DNA of 64,000 nt from Streptomyces sp. CMB-StM0423 (GTDB lineage Bacteria; Actinomycetota; Actinomycetes; Streptomycetales; Streptomycetaceae), in assembly GCF_002847285.1 (NCBI RefSeq), contig NZ_CP025407.1:4744501-4808500 (forward strand), written 5' to 3'. Shown one piece after another: positions 9,842-18,731 of this stretch (positions are counted from its first letter, which is position 1; each line of letters opens with the position of its first letter). The notes below the pieces were generated by a model. It was not told the origin of the DNA and did no database searches. It saw only the letters and a program-made list of their open reading frames with translations. The translations under genes and the position numbers were made by a program.

Positions 9842-11500
9842 GTGGGTCAGGAGCCCGAACCGGATAACGGCGCAGAGAAGCCGCAGTCCGACGAGGCGCA
9901 CAGCGCGTTCACGCCGCCCTTCGGCGTGCCCCTTCCCCCGCCGCCTGAAGACGGGCAGACGACCTCGGAGTTCGCCCGCCCCGTGGGCGTCGGCGAGCAC
10001 GCCGCCGAGGACCACGGCAACGGCCACTCCGGCTTCCGGCCCCCGCGCGGCGGCCCCGGGGCCGCCGCCGGGGTCGCCCCGCCGCCCCCACCCGCTACGG
10101 GTCCACTGTCACGATCCACGCCGTGGCAGGACCGGATGCGTGTCATGCTCCGTACGCCCATGACGGAACGCCCCACGCCCGAACGGGCGCTGTCGCCCAC
10201 CGAGGAGACCGCGCTGCCGGTCCCGCGCGTGCTCGACCTCACCCTCCGCATCGGCGAACTGCTGCTCGCCGGCGGCGAGGGCGCGGAGGACGTCGAGGCC
10301 GCGATGTTCGCCATCGCCCACGCGTTCGGCCTGGACCGGTGCGAGCCGACCGTCACGTTCACCCTCCTGACCGTCACGTACCAGCCGTCCCTGGTCGACG
10401 ACCCGGTGACGCTCAGCCGCACCGTGCGCCGCCGCGGCACCGACTACAACCGGCTCTCCGCCGTCTACCGCCTCGTCGACGCCATCGTCGACGAGGCGGC
10501 GGCCGTCAGCCTGGAGGAGGCGTACCGCGGCCTCGCCGAGATCCGGCGCAACCGGCACCCGTACTCCAAGTGGGCCCTCACCCTCGCCAGCGGCGGCCTG
10601 TCGGGCGCGGCGGCGACGCTGGTGGGCGGCGGGCCGCTGGTGTTCTGCGCGGCGGCGATCGGTGCGATGCTCGGCGACCGGTTCGCGTGGCTGGCGGCGG
10701 GGCGCGGGCTGCCGGAGTTCTACCAGTTCGTGGCCGCCGCGATGGCCCCGGCTGCGGTCGGCGTCACGCTCAACATCGCCGCCGTCGAGGCCCAGTCCTC
10801 CGCCGTCATCACCGGCGGGCTCTTCGCGCTGATCCCCGGGCGGGCCCTGGTCGCCGCCGTCCAGGACGGGCTGACCGGCTACTACATCACCGCCTCCGCG
10901 CGCCTGCTCGAAGTCCTGTACCTCGTCGTCGGCATCGTCGTCGGGGTGCTGATCGTGCTCTACGTGGGCGTCCAGCTCGGTGCCGAGCTGAGCCCGGACG
11001 CCGCGCTGCACCGCCAGGAGCGGCCGATCGTCTCGCTGCTCGCGGCGATGCTGCTGACGCTGGCCTTCGCGGTGCTGCTCCAGCAGGAGCGTTCCACCGT
11101 GATCGTCGTGACCCTCAACGGGGGCGTCGCCTGGCTGATCTACGCGGTCATCGCCCACCAGGCGAACAAGTCGCCGGTGCTGGCCACGGCGCTCGCCGCG
11201 GGCCTCGTCGGGCTCTTCGGCCAGCTCTTCTCGCGGTATCGGTTCATCTCCGCGCTGCCGTACGTCACGGCCGCCATCGGCCCGCTGCTGCCGGGCAGCG
11301 CCACGTACTTCGGCCTCCTGGGCTTCGCCCAGGACAACCTGAACGCCGGCGCCCGCTCGCTGCTGACCGCGGCCGCACTGGCGCTGGCCATCGCGATCGG
11401 GGTGAACCTGGGCAGCGAGATGGCCCGGCTGTTCATGAAACGCCCGGGCGTGAAAACGGCCCCCGCCCGCCGGGGCGTCAAACGCACCAGAGGCTTCTAG
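9842..11500 (+). CDS. ThrE-family threonine/serine exporter-like protein
   Basis: A 552-residue membrane protein. Residues 1-110 are Pro/Gly-rich and disordered. The ThrE domain follows (VLDLTLRIGELLLAGGEGAEDVE, RRGTDYNRL, EIRRNRHPYSKWAL) with ten or so membrane helices in two halves (PF06738- and PF12821-like). It probably exports small amino acids from the cell, but the actinomycete members with long N-termini are not characterised. GTG 9842 is chosen because a G-rich ribosome-binding stretch lies 7-12 bases upstream; an in-frame ATG at 9779 is possible. Convergent with ppa, sharing the terminator at 11576-11613. Confidence 0.85.
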   Translation: MGQEPEPDNGAEKPQSDEAHSAFTPPFGVPLPPPPEDGQTTSEFARPVGVGEHAAEDHGNGHSGFRPPRGGPGAAAGVAPPPPPATGPLSRSTPWQDRMRVMLRTPMTERPTPERALSPTEETALPVPRVLDLTLRIGELLLAGGEGAEDVEAAMFAIAHAFGLDRCEPTVTFTLLTVTYQPSLVDDPVTLSRTVRRRGTDYNRLSAVYRLVDAIVDEAAAVSLEEAYRGLAEIRRNRHPYSKWALTLASGGLSGAAATLVGGGPLVFCAAAIGAMLGDRFAWLAAGRGLPEFYQFVAAAMAPAAVGVTLNIAAVEAQSSAVITGGLFALIPGRALVAAVQDGLTGYYITASARLLEVLYLVVGIVVGVLIVLYVGVQLGAELSPDAALHRQERPIVSLLAAMLLTLAFAVLLQQERSTVIVVTLNGGVAWLIYAVIAHQANKSPVLATALAAGLVGLFGQLFSRYRFISALPYVTAAIGPLLPGSATYFGLLGFAQDNLNAGARSLLTAAALALAIAIGVNLGSEMARLFMKRPGVKTAPARRGVKRTRGF

Positions 11501-11575
11501 GAGCCTGTCCCCCGGCGAGGCGTTCGCGCCGGCACGCCACGTGCCGTACCCCGGCACCGGTGGCCCCGTGCCGGT

Positions 11576-11613
11576 CCATGCCGCCGGCCTCCTCGCGGAA
11601 GCCGGCGGCATGG
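11576..11613. terminator. Bidirectional terminator between thrE-like and ppa
   Basis: Perfect 13-bp inverted repeat: CCATGCCGCCGGC at 11576-11588 and its complement at 11601-11613, with a 12-base loop. It sits between two convergent genes. Confidence 0.85.
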
Positions 11614-11635
11614 GACGTACGTCAGCGGCCCCCGG

Positions 11636-12130
11636 TCAGTGGTGGCCGCCAGCGGCCTCCAGGCGCTTCTTGGATGCCTCGATCTCGGCCTCCGCGTCCT
11701 GCCGGCCCACCCAACTGGCGCCTTCCACGGACTTGCCGGGCTCCAGGTCCTTGTACACCTCGAAGAAGTGCTGGATCTCCAGCCGGTCGAACTCCGACAC
11801 GTGGTGGATGTCCCGCAGGTGCTCCACCCGCGGGTCGTGCGCCGGCACGCACAGCACCTTGTCGTCGCCGCCGGCCTCGTCGGTCATGCGGAACATGCCG
11901 ATCGTGCGGCACGCGATGAGGCATCCGGGGAACGTCGGCTCGTCCAGAAGGACCAGCGCGTCCAGCGGGTCGCCGTCCTCTCCGAGCGTGCCTTCGATGA
12001 AGCCGTAGTCTGCCGGGTAGCTGGTCGAGGTGAAGAGCCGCCTGTCCAGGCGGATCCGGCCCGTCTCGTGATCGACTTCGTACTTGTTCCGCGAACCCTT
12101 CGGGATCTCGATGGTGACGTCGAACTCCAC
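11636..12130 (-). CDS. ppa: Inorganic pyrophosphatase (family I)
   Basis: A 164-residue soluble enzyme hydrolysing pyrophosphate to phosphate and so pulling biosynthetic reactions forward. Active-site segments are IPKGSRNKYEVDHETG, the PADYGFIEGTLGEDGDPLDALV stretch with its metal-binding Asp residues, and the C-terminal HFFEVYKDLEPGK. The GTG start at 12130 (VEFDVTIEIPKG) follows GGAGAG and gives the family length; longer in-frame openings would add an unrelated extension. It is divergent from the D-Ala-D-Ala carboxypeptidase gene, an arrangement I recall from other Streptomyces. Confidence 0.96.
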   Translation of the reverse strand: MEFDVTIEIPKGSRNKYEVDHETGRIRLDRRLFTSTSYPADYGFIEGTLGEDGDPLDALVLLDEPTFPGCLIACRTIGMFRMTDEAGGDDKVLCVPAHDPRVEHLRDIHHVSEFDRLEIQHFFEVYKDLEPGKSVEGASWVGRQDAEAEIEASKKRLEAAGGHH

Positions 12131-12216
12131 GGGTGGCTCTCCTTCAAGATCAGCATGGTTCAGATGATTAAGTGTCCCCCACGCAGCGGGGTGGTGGCGA
12201 AAGGGGCTGGTCCCTG

Positions 12217-13779
12217 GTGAGGGTCGGGGTCGCGGTGGCACGGCGGAAGGCCGCCCGCTGGGTACGGCACTGGACCCGGCGGTGGGAAGCGCAGCCCCTG
12301 CACACCCGGCGTACGGTGCGGCTGGTGGCCGCGTCCGGCGCGCTGGGCGGCGTCCTCGCCGCCGGCATGATCGCCGCGGCGGGGCCCTGGGACTCGGGTC
12401 AGCGTACGGCGGAGAAGCAGACGGCCGCGCGCGCGGACGCCGCCGGAGGCCGTACAGGTGACGCGGATCACGGCTCCTCCGACGGCGTACCGGGCAAAGG
12501 CGCCCCCGGAGACGGCCTCCAAGGGGCCGGCGCGGGTGCCCCGCGGGTGCTGACCCCGCTGGGCCCGCAGGACGGCACCAGGCCCGTCGCCGCCCCCCGG
12601 CCGACCGGCGCCGGGCTCGCCAGGGAGCTGGCGCCGCTGCTGAAGAACCCCGCGCTCGGCTCGCCGACCACGGCGGCCGTATGGGACGTGACCACGGGTC
12701 GCGAGCTGTACGGCGCGCACGAGACCACCGGCGTCGTCCCCGCCTCCACGGTCAAGCTGGCCACCGGCGCCGCCGCCCTCGCCGCCCTCGGCCCCGACCA
12801 CCGCATCCCGACCGCCTCGCTCGCCGAGGGCGGGGAGGTGTTCCTCGTCGGCGGCGGCGACCCCACGCTGTCCGCGAAGCGGCTGAAGGGGCTGGCGCGT
12901 GACACGGCGCGGAAGCTGAAGAAGGACGGCGTGCGGAAGGTGGCCGTACGGTACGACGCCACCGTGTACGCCGGTGACGTCCTGCACGAGATCGGGCCGA
13001 ACGAGAACATCGCCCCCGTCACCCCGCTCATGGTCAACGAGGCCCGTCTCGACGACTCCTGGCACGGCCCGGCGCCCCGCGGCACGGATCCGGCGCGGGA
13101 TGCGGCGGACGCCTTCGCGGGGGAGCTGCGCGAGGCGGGCGTACGGGTCGCGGGCGAGCCGCGGGCAGAGCGGGTGCCGGAGAAGGCGGACGAGCTGGCG
13201 GCGACGTACTCGGCGCCGCTGGCGGAGCTGACCGAGCGGATGCTGACGTACAGCGACAACGACCTCGGCGAGGCGCTGGCCCGGCAGACGGCGATCGCGG
13301 CGGGCCGGGACGCGAGCTTCGCGGGGTCGGGGAAGGCGGTCGCGGGGCAGTTGAAGAAGCTGGGGCTGCCGGTGCGCGGGGCGCGGTTCGCCGACGGCAG
13401 CGGCATCAGCCGCGACAACCGGGTCTCGGCGGACCTGCTGGCCCGGCTCCTGGTGGCGGCTGCTGACCCGGACCGCCCGGAGCTGCGGTCGCTGCTGACG
13501 GGGCTGCCGGTGGCGGGGTTCAACGGCACGCTGCGGGACCGGTACGGGGACGCCGGCGGGGACGGCTCGGACGCCGGGGGCACGGCGGCGGCGCGGGGCG
13601 TGGTGCGGGCGAAGACGGGGACGCTTACGGGGGTCAACTCGCTGGCGGGGACGGTGGTGGACGCAGACGGGCGGCTGCTGGCGTTCGCGTTCTTCACGAT
13701 GGACGCGACGGACCGCACGGGGGCGGGGGACGCGCTGGACCGGATGGCGGCGGCGGTGGCGAGCTGCGGCTGCCGCTGA
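12217..13779 (+). CDS. dacB: D-Ala-D-Ala carboxypeptidase/endopeptidase (PBP4 family)
   Basis: A 520-residue peptidase S13 enzyme trimming peptidoglycan stem peptides outside the cell. A basic N-terminus leads into one membrane anchor (LVAASGALGGVLAAGMIAAA), then a linker, then the penicillin-binding domain. The three catalytic motifs are visible: S177-T-V-K180 in PASTVKLATG, S346-D-N348 in YSDNDLGEAL and K466-T-G in AKTGTLTGVN. GTG 12217 has AAGGGG ten bases upstream; GTG 12172 is an alternative. Divergent from ppa. In S. coelicolor I recall the equivalent gene being followed by tilS/hpt/ftsH; here an NlpC gene follows instead. Confidence 0.9.
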   Translation: MRVGVAVARRKAARWVRHWTRRWEAQPLHTRRTVRLVAASGALGGVLAAGMIAAAGPWDSGQRTAEKQTAARADAAGGRTGDADHGSSDGVPGKGAPGDGLQGAGAGAPRVLTPLGPQDGTRPVAAPRPTGAGLARELAPLLKNPALGSPTTAAVWDVTTGRELYGAHETTGVVPASTVKLATGAAALAALGPDHRIPTASLAEGGEVFLVGGGDPTLSAKRLKGLARDTARKLKKDGVRKVAVRYDATVYAGDVLHEIGPNENIAPVTPLMVNEARLDDSWHGPAPRGTDPARDAADAFAGELREAGVRVAGEPRAERVPEKADELAATYSAPLAELTERMLTYSDNDLGEALARQTAIAAGRDASFAGSGKAVAGQLKKLGLPVRGARFADGSGISRDNRVSADLLARLLVAAADPDRPELRSLLTGLPVAGFNGTLRDRYGDAGGDGSDAGGTAAARGVVRAKTGTLTGVNSLAGTVVDADGRLLAFAFFTMDATDRTGAGDALDRMAAAVASCGCR

Positions 13780-13784
13780 GGGGG

Positions 13785-14155
13785 CGGCTCCCCCCGAAAC
13801 CTCCCGAAACCCCCGGGCCTCCGAACCCCGGAACCCCCCTGAGCCCTCCGCCCGCCCGAACCCGAGAACCCTCCGCCCCCGAACCTCCCGACCTTCCCGG
13901 GCCCTCCAGCCCTCCACACCTTCCGGAACTCCCGCCCCCACCGAACCTTTGGGGAACTTCCCGGAACCCCGTGACCTCAGGCCCCCAGGCCCCTGGGCCC
14001 CTGGGTCTCCCGGGCCCCGGGCCTCCGAACCCCGGGGCCTCCCACCTCCTGAACCCCCGCCGCCTCCACCCCCCGAACCTCCAGAACCACTCGTACCTCC
14101 AGAATCACTCGAACCCCTCGAACCCCTCGAACCCCCCGAATCGCCCCGAACCCCC
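13785..14155. repeat. C-rich low-complexity tract of degenerate CCCGAACC units
   Basis: About 370 bases between dacB and the NlpC gene in which the plus strand is almost free of G runs and dominated by short degenerate units (CCCGAACC, CCTCCGAACC). It includes a run of three TCGAACCCC units near 14107-14133. Proline-rich open frames through it are by-products of composition. This fills most of the 560-base gene-free interval. Confidence 0.75.
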
Positions 14156-14189
14156 TTGTGTCGCAGCCGTGTTGCAACTCCTCGTCTGG

Positions 14190-14210
14190 TTATCCACAGG
14201 TCTGTGGATA
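14190..14210. promoter_or_regulatory. Inverted repeat with two DnaA-box-like halves
   Basis: TATCCACAG-GT-CTGTGGATA (14191-14210), a 9-bp perfect inverted repeat. With the T at 14190, each half resembles a DnaA box (TTATCCACA). It lies about 130 bases upstream of the NlpC/P60 gene and could be a regulator site for that gene; DnaA binding is speculative. Confidence 0.5.
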
Positions 14211-14340
14211 GGGGCTGCGCGAGTTGCGGCTGATATGGCAGCATCCGAGGCATGTGATCGCGCGGGGCTGGCCAGAGCCCCGGGACGGGCCCGCTGGAGG
14301 AGGGGCCCGCGGACCACGATCGGGGGAGTGGGGGAGACGC

Positions 14341-15399
14341 ATGCGCGGAATCGGGGAGGCGCGGGCGGCGGGAGCGCGCCGGCGCAGAGGCATCGTCCTG
14401 GCCGTGACCGGCCTGCTGACGCTGCTCGTGCCGCTGACCGGGCCCGCCGCCGAGGCGGAGCCGAAGCCGACGGTCGAGGAGGTGCACGCCCGCGTGGAGC
14501 GGCTGTACCGCGAGGCGGAGGCCGCCACCGACGCGTACAACGACGCGGAGGAGAAGGCCAAGAAGCAGCGCAAGGAGGTCGAGCGGCTCGACAAGGCCGT
14601 GGCCGACGCGAGCGAGCGGCTGGCCGGGCTGAAGGATGAGGCGGGCGCGCTGGCCCGGGCGCAGTATCGCGGCGGCGGGATGCCGATGGAGGCGCAGTTG
14701 CTGCTCAGCGACGACCCGGAGGAGTTCGTCGACGACCTGCGGCTGGCCCGCAAGGGGCAGCACGCGCAGCGACGGCTGATCACCGAGGTGACCGGCACGC
14801 AGCAGCGGCTGGACGGCTATGCGAAGGAGGCCGCCGGGACGTACGGGCGGCTGGAGCGCAGCCGTGAGGCCAAGTCCGGGGCGAAGGAGCTGATAGAGGA
14901 GCGCCTCGCCGAGGCGAAGAAGCTGGAGAAGAAACTCAAGGCCGAGGAGCGGGAGCGGCTGCGCCGACTGGAGCGGCAGCGCGCCCGCGAGGCGCAGGCC
15001 CGCTGGCTGGACTCCGGGATCCTCGACGAGATCGACGCCGAGGCGACGCCGGCCGGCCGGAAGGCCATCGCGTACGCCACGGACCAGCTCGGCAAGGACT
15101 ACGTGTGGGGCGCCGAGGGCCCGGACACGTTCGACTGCTCGGGGCTGACGATGCGCGCCTGGGAGGCGGCGGGGGTGCGGATCCCGCGGACCTCGCAGAC
15201 CCAGTTGGCGGGACTGGCGCGGATCGACGTGAGCGAGATGCGCCCGGGCGACCTGATCATTTATCACTCCGACGCCAGCCACGTCGGCATATATGTCGGT
15301 GACGGCGCGATCGTGCACGCGCCGCGGCCCGGCCGGCAGGTGACCGTCGCGGGCGCGGGCAGCATGCCGATCAAGGGCGTGGTGCGTCCCGACGCGTGA
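14341..15399 (+). CDS. Secreted NlpC/P60 peptidoglycan hydrolase (RipA-like)
   Basis: A 352-residue secreted cell-wall endopeptidase. The N-terminus is a signal peptide (RRRRG then IVLAVTGLLTLLVPLTGPAA, cleaved near AEA). Residues about 40-225 form a long coiled coil rich in Glu/Lys/Arg. The C-terminal NlpC/P60 domain has Cys266 in TFDCSGLTMRAW and His314 in DASHVGIYVGD. Coiled-coil plus NlpC architecture is typical of RipA-type enzymes cleaving between D-Glu and meso-DAP/LL-DAP. ATG 14341 follows a GGGGGAG stretch. Upstream lie the C-rich tract and the inverted repeat. Confidence 0.93.
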   Translation: MRGIGEARAAGARRRRGIVLAVTGLLTLLVPLTGPAAEAEPKPTVEEVHARVERLYREAEAATDAYNDAEEKAKKQRKEVERLDKAVADASERLAGLKDEAGALARAQYRGGGMPMEAQLLLSDDPEEFVDDLRLARKGQHAQRRLITEVTGTQQRLDGYAKEAAGTYGRLERSREAKSGAKELIEERLAEAKKLEKKLKAEERERLRRLERQRAREAQARWLDSGILDEIDAEATPAGRKAIAYATDQLGKDYVWGAEGPDTFDCSGLTMRAWEAAGVRIPRTSQTQLAGLARIDVSEMRPGDLIIYHSDASHVGIYVGDGAIVHAPRPGRQVTVAGAGSMPIKGVVRPDA

Positions 15400-15583
15400 T
15401 CTGCGTCATGTGGCCGGCCTGCCGGATGCGGGGCGGTTGGACCCGGCGCGGGCCCTCCCAGCAGGGCAAAGAACCGGGGGAGCGGCTGCGTTCCGGGCCG
15501 CGTCGCCCGTTCCTACCGGCGGGTGATCACGCTAGGGTCCCTCCTTGGCGGTTTGGCCGGAGGAACGGCAGGAGCCGCCGTCA

Positions 15584-15613
15584 ACGGCCGCGAGCGCGCT
15601 CGCGCCCGGCCGT
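15584..15613 (+). promoter_or_regulatory. Leader hairpin upstream of the PP2C gene
   Basis: A stem formed by ACGGCCG (15584-15590) and CGGCCGT (15607-15613) encloses a perfect 14-base palindrome (15590-15603). It lies directly before the purine-rich GGGAAGGAAGAG preceding ATG 15642, so it may affect translation or termination. The role is inferred. Confidence 0.35.
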
Positions 15614-15641
15614 CACCCTCGGGGGGAGGGAAGGAAGAGCG

Positions 15642-17129
15642 ATGCCCGTACCCGGGCGTTCCCCGGCCTCCGGACCGTCCGGCGGACCTGACCAGTCCGC
15701 CGCAGGTGCCGGGGTGGCCGAGACGCAGGCCGCGACGCGGCGGCGGCACCCGTTGCCGCCGGCCGCGCACGCGCCGTCGCCGCAGCCGCACGCGCCGTTG
15801 CCGGCGCAGCGCTCGGGGCACGGTCCGGTGCCCGGGCAGCCGCACGCCCGCCCGCGGGCGGTGCCGGAGACGCTGACGCTGCTGCTGATAGAGGCGGAGC
15901 CGGGCAGCGGACCCGGCATCGCGCGGATGCTGGAGCAGGCGGGCGCCGGGCGTCACGGCGAGCGCATCAGGGTGCGTACGGCGCGCAACCTCACCGAGGC
16001 GGAGCGGCTGCTCGGCCCCGATGTGCACTGCATCCTGCTGGACCTCAGCGTGACCGGTGAGACAGCCGCCGCGGACGACGCGGTACCGGCCGAAGAGGGC
16101 GACGAGCTGGAGGCGCTGCACGAGGTGCTGGCCATGGCGCCGCTGCACGCGGTGCTGACGCTCACCGACGAGGACGACGTCGAGCTGGCCGCCGAGGCCG
16201 TCCGCGTCGGCGCGCAGGACTACCTCTTCCGCGGCGAGCTGGACGGCCGGGTCCTCGGCCGCGCCATCCGGTACGCGGTCGAGCGCAAGCGCGCCGACCT
16301 GGCGCAGAGCCGGCTGACGGCCTCGCGGCTGCGGGCGCAGGAGAACGCCCGGCTGGAGCGGGGGCTGCTGCCCACGCCGCTGCTCGCCGGCTCCGGCCTC
16401 GGCTTCGCCGCCTGCTACCGCCCCGGGCTGCCGCCGCCCGCCGCCGGCGCCACCCCCACCCGCGCGCTGCTCGGCGGCGACTTCTACGACGCGGTGCGCA
16501 CCCCCGACGGCTCGGTGCACGCCATGATCGGCGACGTCTGCGGTCACGGCCCGGACGAGGCCGCGCTCGGCGTGGAGCTGCGCATCGCCTGGCGGGCGCT
16601 GACGTTCGCCGGCCTGGTCGGTGACGAGCTGCTGGCCACGCTCCAGCAGGTGCTGGAGAACGAGCGGGCGGACGACGAGATATTCGCCACGATGTGCACC
16701 GTCGACGTCTCCCCTGACGCACACCGTGCCGGCCTCTACCTGGCGGGCCACCCGGCGCCGCTGGTCGCCGTCCCGGGCGGCCGGCCGCGACTGATGCCGC
16801 AGGAGCTGGGCGGCCCGGCGCTCGGCCTGCTGCCGCGCGCCCGCTGGCCGCGCCAGCAGGTGGAGCTGGGCGGCGCGTGGAGCCTGATGCTCTACACCGA
16901 CGGCCTCATCGAGGGCCGTACGGGCCCCGGCCGCGGCCGGCTGGGGCAGGACGGCATGCTCACACTGGTCGGCAGGCTGCTGGACCAGGGCCTGGCCGGC
17001 GACAACCTGCTGCACGGCGCGGTCACCGAGGCCCGGGCGCTCAACGGCGGCGACCTCACCGACGACGTGGCGGTGCTGCTACTGGATCGGCCCCCGGGCC
17101 CTTGCGGACCCGGGGACCGGATGTCGTGA
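15642..17129 (+). CDS. Receiver-like plus PP2C/SpoIIE phosphatase protein
   Basis: A 495-residue cytosolic signalling protein. Residues 1-75 are Pro/Ala-rich. Residues about 80-215 form a response-regulator-like receiver (TLLLIEAEPG, HCILLDLSVTG, AVRVGAQDYLFRGE). A helical linker leads into a SpoIIE-type PP2C phosphatase domain (LLGGDFYDAVRTPDG, GDVCGHGPDEAALGVELR, DDVAVLLL). Members usually dephosphorylate anti-anti-sigma factors. ATG 15642 is preceded by GGGAAGGAAGAG. Partners are not encoded next to it; the ATP-binding protein at 3093 is a possible but unproven partner. Confidence 0.88.
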   Translation: MPVPGRSPASGPSGGPDQSAAGAGVAETQAATRRRHPLPPAAHAPSPQPHAPLPAQRSGHGPVPGQPHARPRAVPETLTLLLIEAEPGSGPGIARMLEQAGAGRHGERIRVRTARNLTEAERLLGPDVHCILLDLSVTGETAAADDAVPAEEGDELEALHEVLAMAPLHAVLTLTDEDDVELAAEAVRVGAQDYLFRGELDGRVLGRAIRYAVERKRADLAQSRLTASRLRAQENARLERGLLPTPLLAGSGLGFAACYRPGLPPPAAGATPTRALLGGDFYDAVRTPDGSVHAMIGDVCGHGPDEAALGVELRIAWRALTFAGLVGDELLATLQQVLENERADDEIFATMCTVDVSPDAHRAGLYLAGHPAPLVAVPGGRPRLMPQELGGPALGLLPRARWPRQQVELGGAWSLMLYTDGLIEGRTGPGRGRLGQDGMLTLVGRLLDQGLAGDNLLHGAVTEARALNGGDLTDDVAVLLLDRPPGPCGPGDRMS

Positions 17130-17144
17130 TCGCCGACGCGCGGG

Positions 17145-17486
17145 TCAGCGCCCGTTGAACGGGCCGTAGGGCCCGTCGGAGCTGCTGCCCCCGCGCCGCC
17201 GCCCGCCGCCGACCTGCTTGAGCGCGGGCCGTACGTCCACCATGAAGACGATGGCCGCGATCAGCGCGATGATCGGCAGGAACGACATGATCGGGAAGAT
17301 GACCATCACGGCGAAGCCGACGCCGAGGATGATCAGCCAGAACTGCTTGGTGTTCTTGTCGGCGGCGCGGTACGCGTCCTCGCGGGCCAGGGCCGCCAGG
17401 ATCAGGGCCGCCCCGGCGAACACCGTCAAGGCCAGGCTGAGCAGCCCGAGCAACGAGTAGAAGCCAGAGATGAGCACGCGGTCCAC
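17145..17486 (-). CDS. DUF2516 membrane protein
   Basis: A 113-residue protein of the actinobacterial DUF2516 family with three hydrophobic helices (ISGFYSLLGLLSLALTVFAG; FWLIILGVGFAVMVIF; SFLPIIALIAAIVFMVDV), the family signature REDAYRAADKNTKQFW and a C-terminal RPALKQVGGG. It starts at GTG 17486 and lies downstream of the HbhA-like gene in the same orientation with a 94-base gap. Function unknown. Confidence 0.85.
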   Translation of the reverse strand: MDRVLISGFYSLLGLLSLALTVFAGAALILAALAREDAYRAADKNTKQFWLIILGVGFAVMVIFPIMSFLPIIALIAAIVFMVDVRPALKQVGGGRRRGGSSSDGPYGPFNGR

Positions 17487-17580
17487 CGCCTAATAGTCCG
17501 ACTAAGTGTTCAGGGATCCGGCGCAGACACCGTACCCGGATAACGCCCCGGGCACGCGAGGGGTGCCCGGGGCGGATAGC

Positions 17581-18234
17581 TCAGGAGTCCGCCTTGGGGG
17601 TGTTCTTCTTCGCGGCGGACTTCTTCGCGGTGCCGTTGGCGCTGGCCCGGGGGGCGCGCTTGCGGGGGGCGGCCTTCTTGGTAGCGGCCTTCTTCGCGGC
17701 GGGCTTGCCGGCGGCGGGAGCCTCGTCGGAAGCAACGCCCTCGTCGGCGGCACCCTTGTCGGCGACGCCCTCATCGGCGGCGGCCTTCTCGCCCCCGGGC
17801 CGGATGATCTCGGTGGTCACCTGCACCGCGTCGGCGGTCTCGCCGCGCCACTCCGCGACGGCACCGCGGCCGCGCTCGGCCAGCTCGTCGTAGGTCTCGC
17901 GGGCCTTCACCGCGTACTCGGCGGCGCGACCGACGCCCTGAAGGGCGAGGTCCTGCGCCGTCTCGCGCAGCTTCTTGATGTCGGTGTCCAGATCGCCGAG
18001 CCGTTCGGCGACCTTCGCCTGCGCCTCCTTGGCCTGCTTCGACACCCGCTCCTGAACCTCCCGCGGGTCGGTCTCGCGCACCGCGGACAGCCGCTCGGGC
18101 GCCTCGGCCCGCAGCCGCTCCACCAGCGCGGGCACCTCACGCAGCTTCTCCAGCGCCAGATCGGCGGTACCCGCGACGGCGTAGAGGGGCGTGGGGTCGC
18201 TGAGCGTCTTGCGTACGTCGTCGGTCATGGTCAT
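17581..18234 (-). CDS. Coiled-coil protein with Lys/Ala-rich tail (HbhA-like)
   Basis: A 217-residue protein. The first 140 residues are mostly helical and coiled-coil (TADLALEKLREVPALVERLR, VSKQAKEAQAKVAERLGDLD); then comes an acidic Ala-rich linker and a strongly basic tail with repeated KKAA/KKSA units. The architecture resembles mycobacterial heparin-binding haemagglutinin, whose tail binds sulfated sugars, but the similarity may be compositional. ATG 18234 follows GGAGGAG and overlaps the stop of the XRE gene (ATGA), so the two are translationally coupled. Confidence 0.75.
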   Translation of the reverse strand: MTMTDDVRKTLSDPTPLYAVAGTADLALEKLREVPALVERLRAEAPERLSAVRETDPREVQERVSKQAKEAQAKVAERLGDLDTDIKKLRETAQDLALQGVGRAAEYAVKARETYDELAERGRGAVAEWRGETADAVQVTTEIIRPGGEKAAADEGVADKGAADEGVASDEAPAAGKPAAKKAATKKAAPRKRAPRASANGTAKKSAAKKNTPKADS

Positions 18235-18701
18235 GGTGATCTCCTCCGGTCACTGGCGGGCCTCGCGTCGCCCTCACCCCGCCCGCCACCCGGCAGCGGG
18301 GCATCCCCTTCCGTCTGTCCCTCCTCCGCACCGCCGCCCGCGTCGTCGCGCGCGTTCTCCTTGCGGAAGGAGTCGTAGATCTGCAGCAGCACCTGCTTCT
18401 GCCGCTCACTGATCGCGGGATCGGTGAGTATCGCGGTATGCACCGCCATCCCGTCGGCCCCGTCACCCCGGCGCTCGTCCAGGATCCCCGCCTGCACATA
18501 CAGCGTCTCGGCAGAGATCCGCAGCGCCTTCGCGAGCTGCTGCAGAATCTCGGCGCTGGGCTTGCGCAGCCCGCGCTCGATCTGACTGAGGTACGGATTC
18601 GACACCCCGGCGGCATCGGCAAGCTGCCGCAGACTGAGCCGCGCACTGCGCCGCTGCTCCCGCAGGAACTCCCCGAGGTTGCCGACGTGTATCGAACCCA
18701 T
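18231..18701 (-). CDS. XRE-family regulator coupled to the HbhA-like gene
   Basis: A 156-residue repressor-type protein with an N-terminal helix-turn-helix (residues about 7-65; LSLRQLADAAGVSNPYLSQI, GLRKPSAEILQQLAKAL), an acidic middle and a disordered C-terminus. ATG 18701 starts the conserved GSIHVGNLGEFLREQRR segment. It overlaps the next gene by four bases. The interleaved palindromes at 18732-18754, 30-50 bases upstream, are probable operator sites for autoregulation. Confidence 0.9.
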   Translation of the reverse strand: MGSIHVGNLGEFLREQRRSARLSLRQLADAAGVSNPYLSQIERGLRKPSAEILQQLAKALRISAETLYVQAGILDERRGDGADGMAVHTAILTDPAISERQKQVLLQIYDSFRKENARDDAGGGAEEGQTEGDAPLPGGGRGEGDARPASDRRRSP

Positions 18702-18731
18702 ACTTCGATGCTGCCGCACTCGTGCTAACTA

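Noticed and set aside
13949..14233. Proline-rich plus-strand frame (PEPPPPPPPEPPEPL)
   Set aside because: It is the direct translation of the low-complexity tract and ends in an unrelated sequence.
14211..14340. Possible c-di-AMP (ydaO) riboswitch upstream of the NlpC/P60 gene
   Set aside because: Such riboswitches precede some actinobacterial NlpC genes, but I could not find their conserved sequence blocks here.
12160..15318. A 1052-residue minus-strand open frame
   Set aside because: It runs antisense to dacB and the NlpC gene and through the C-rich tract; no domain is visible.
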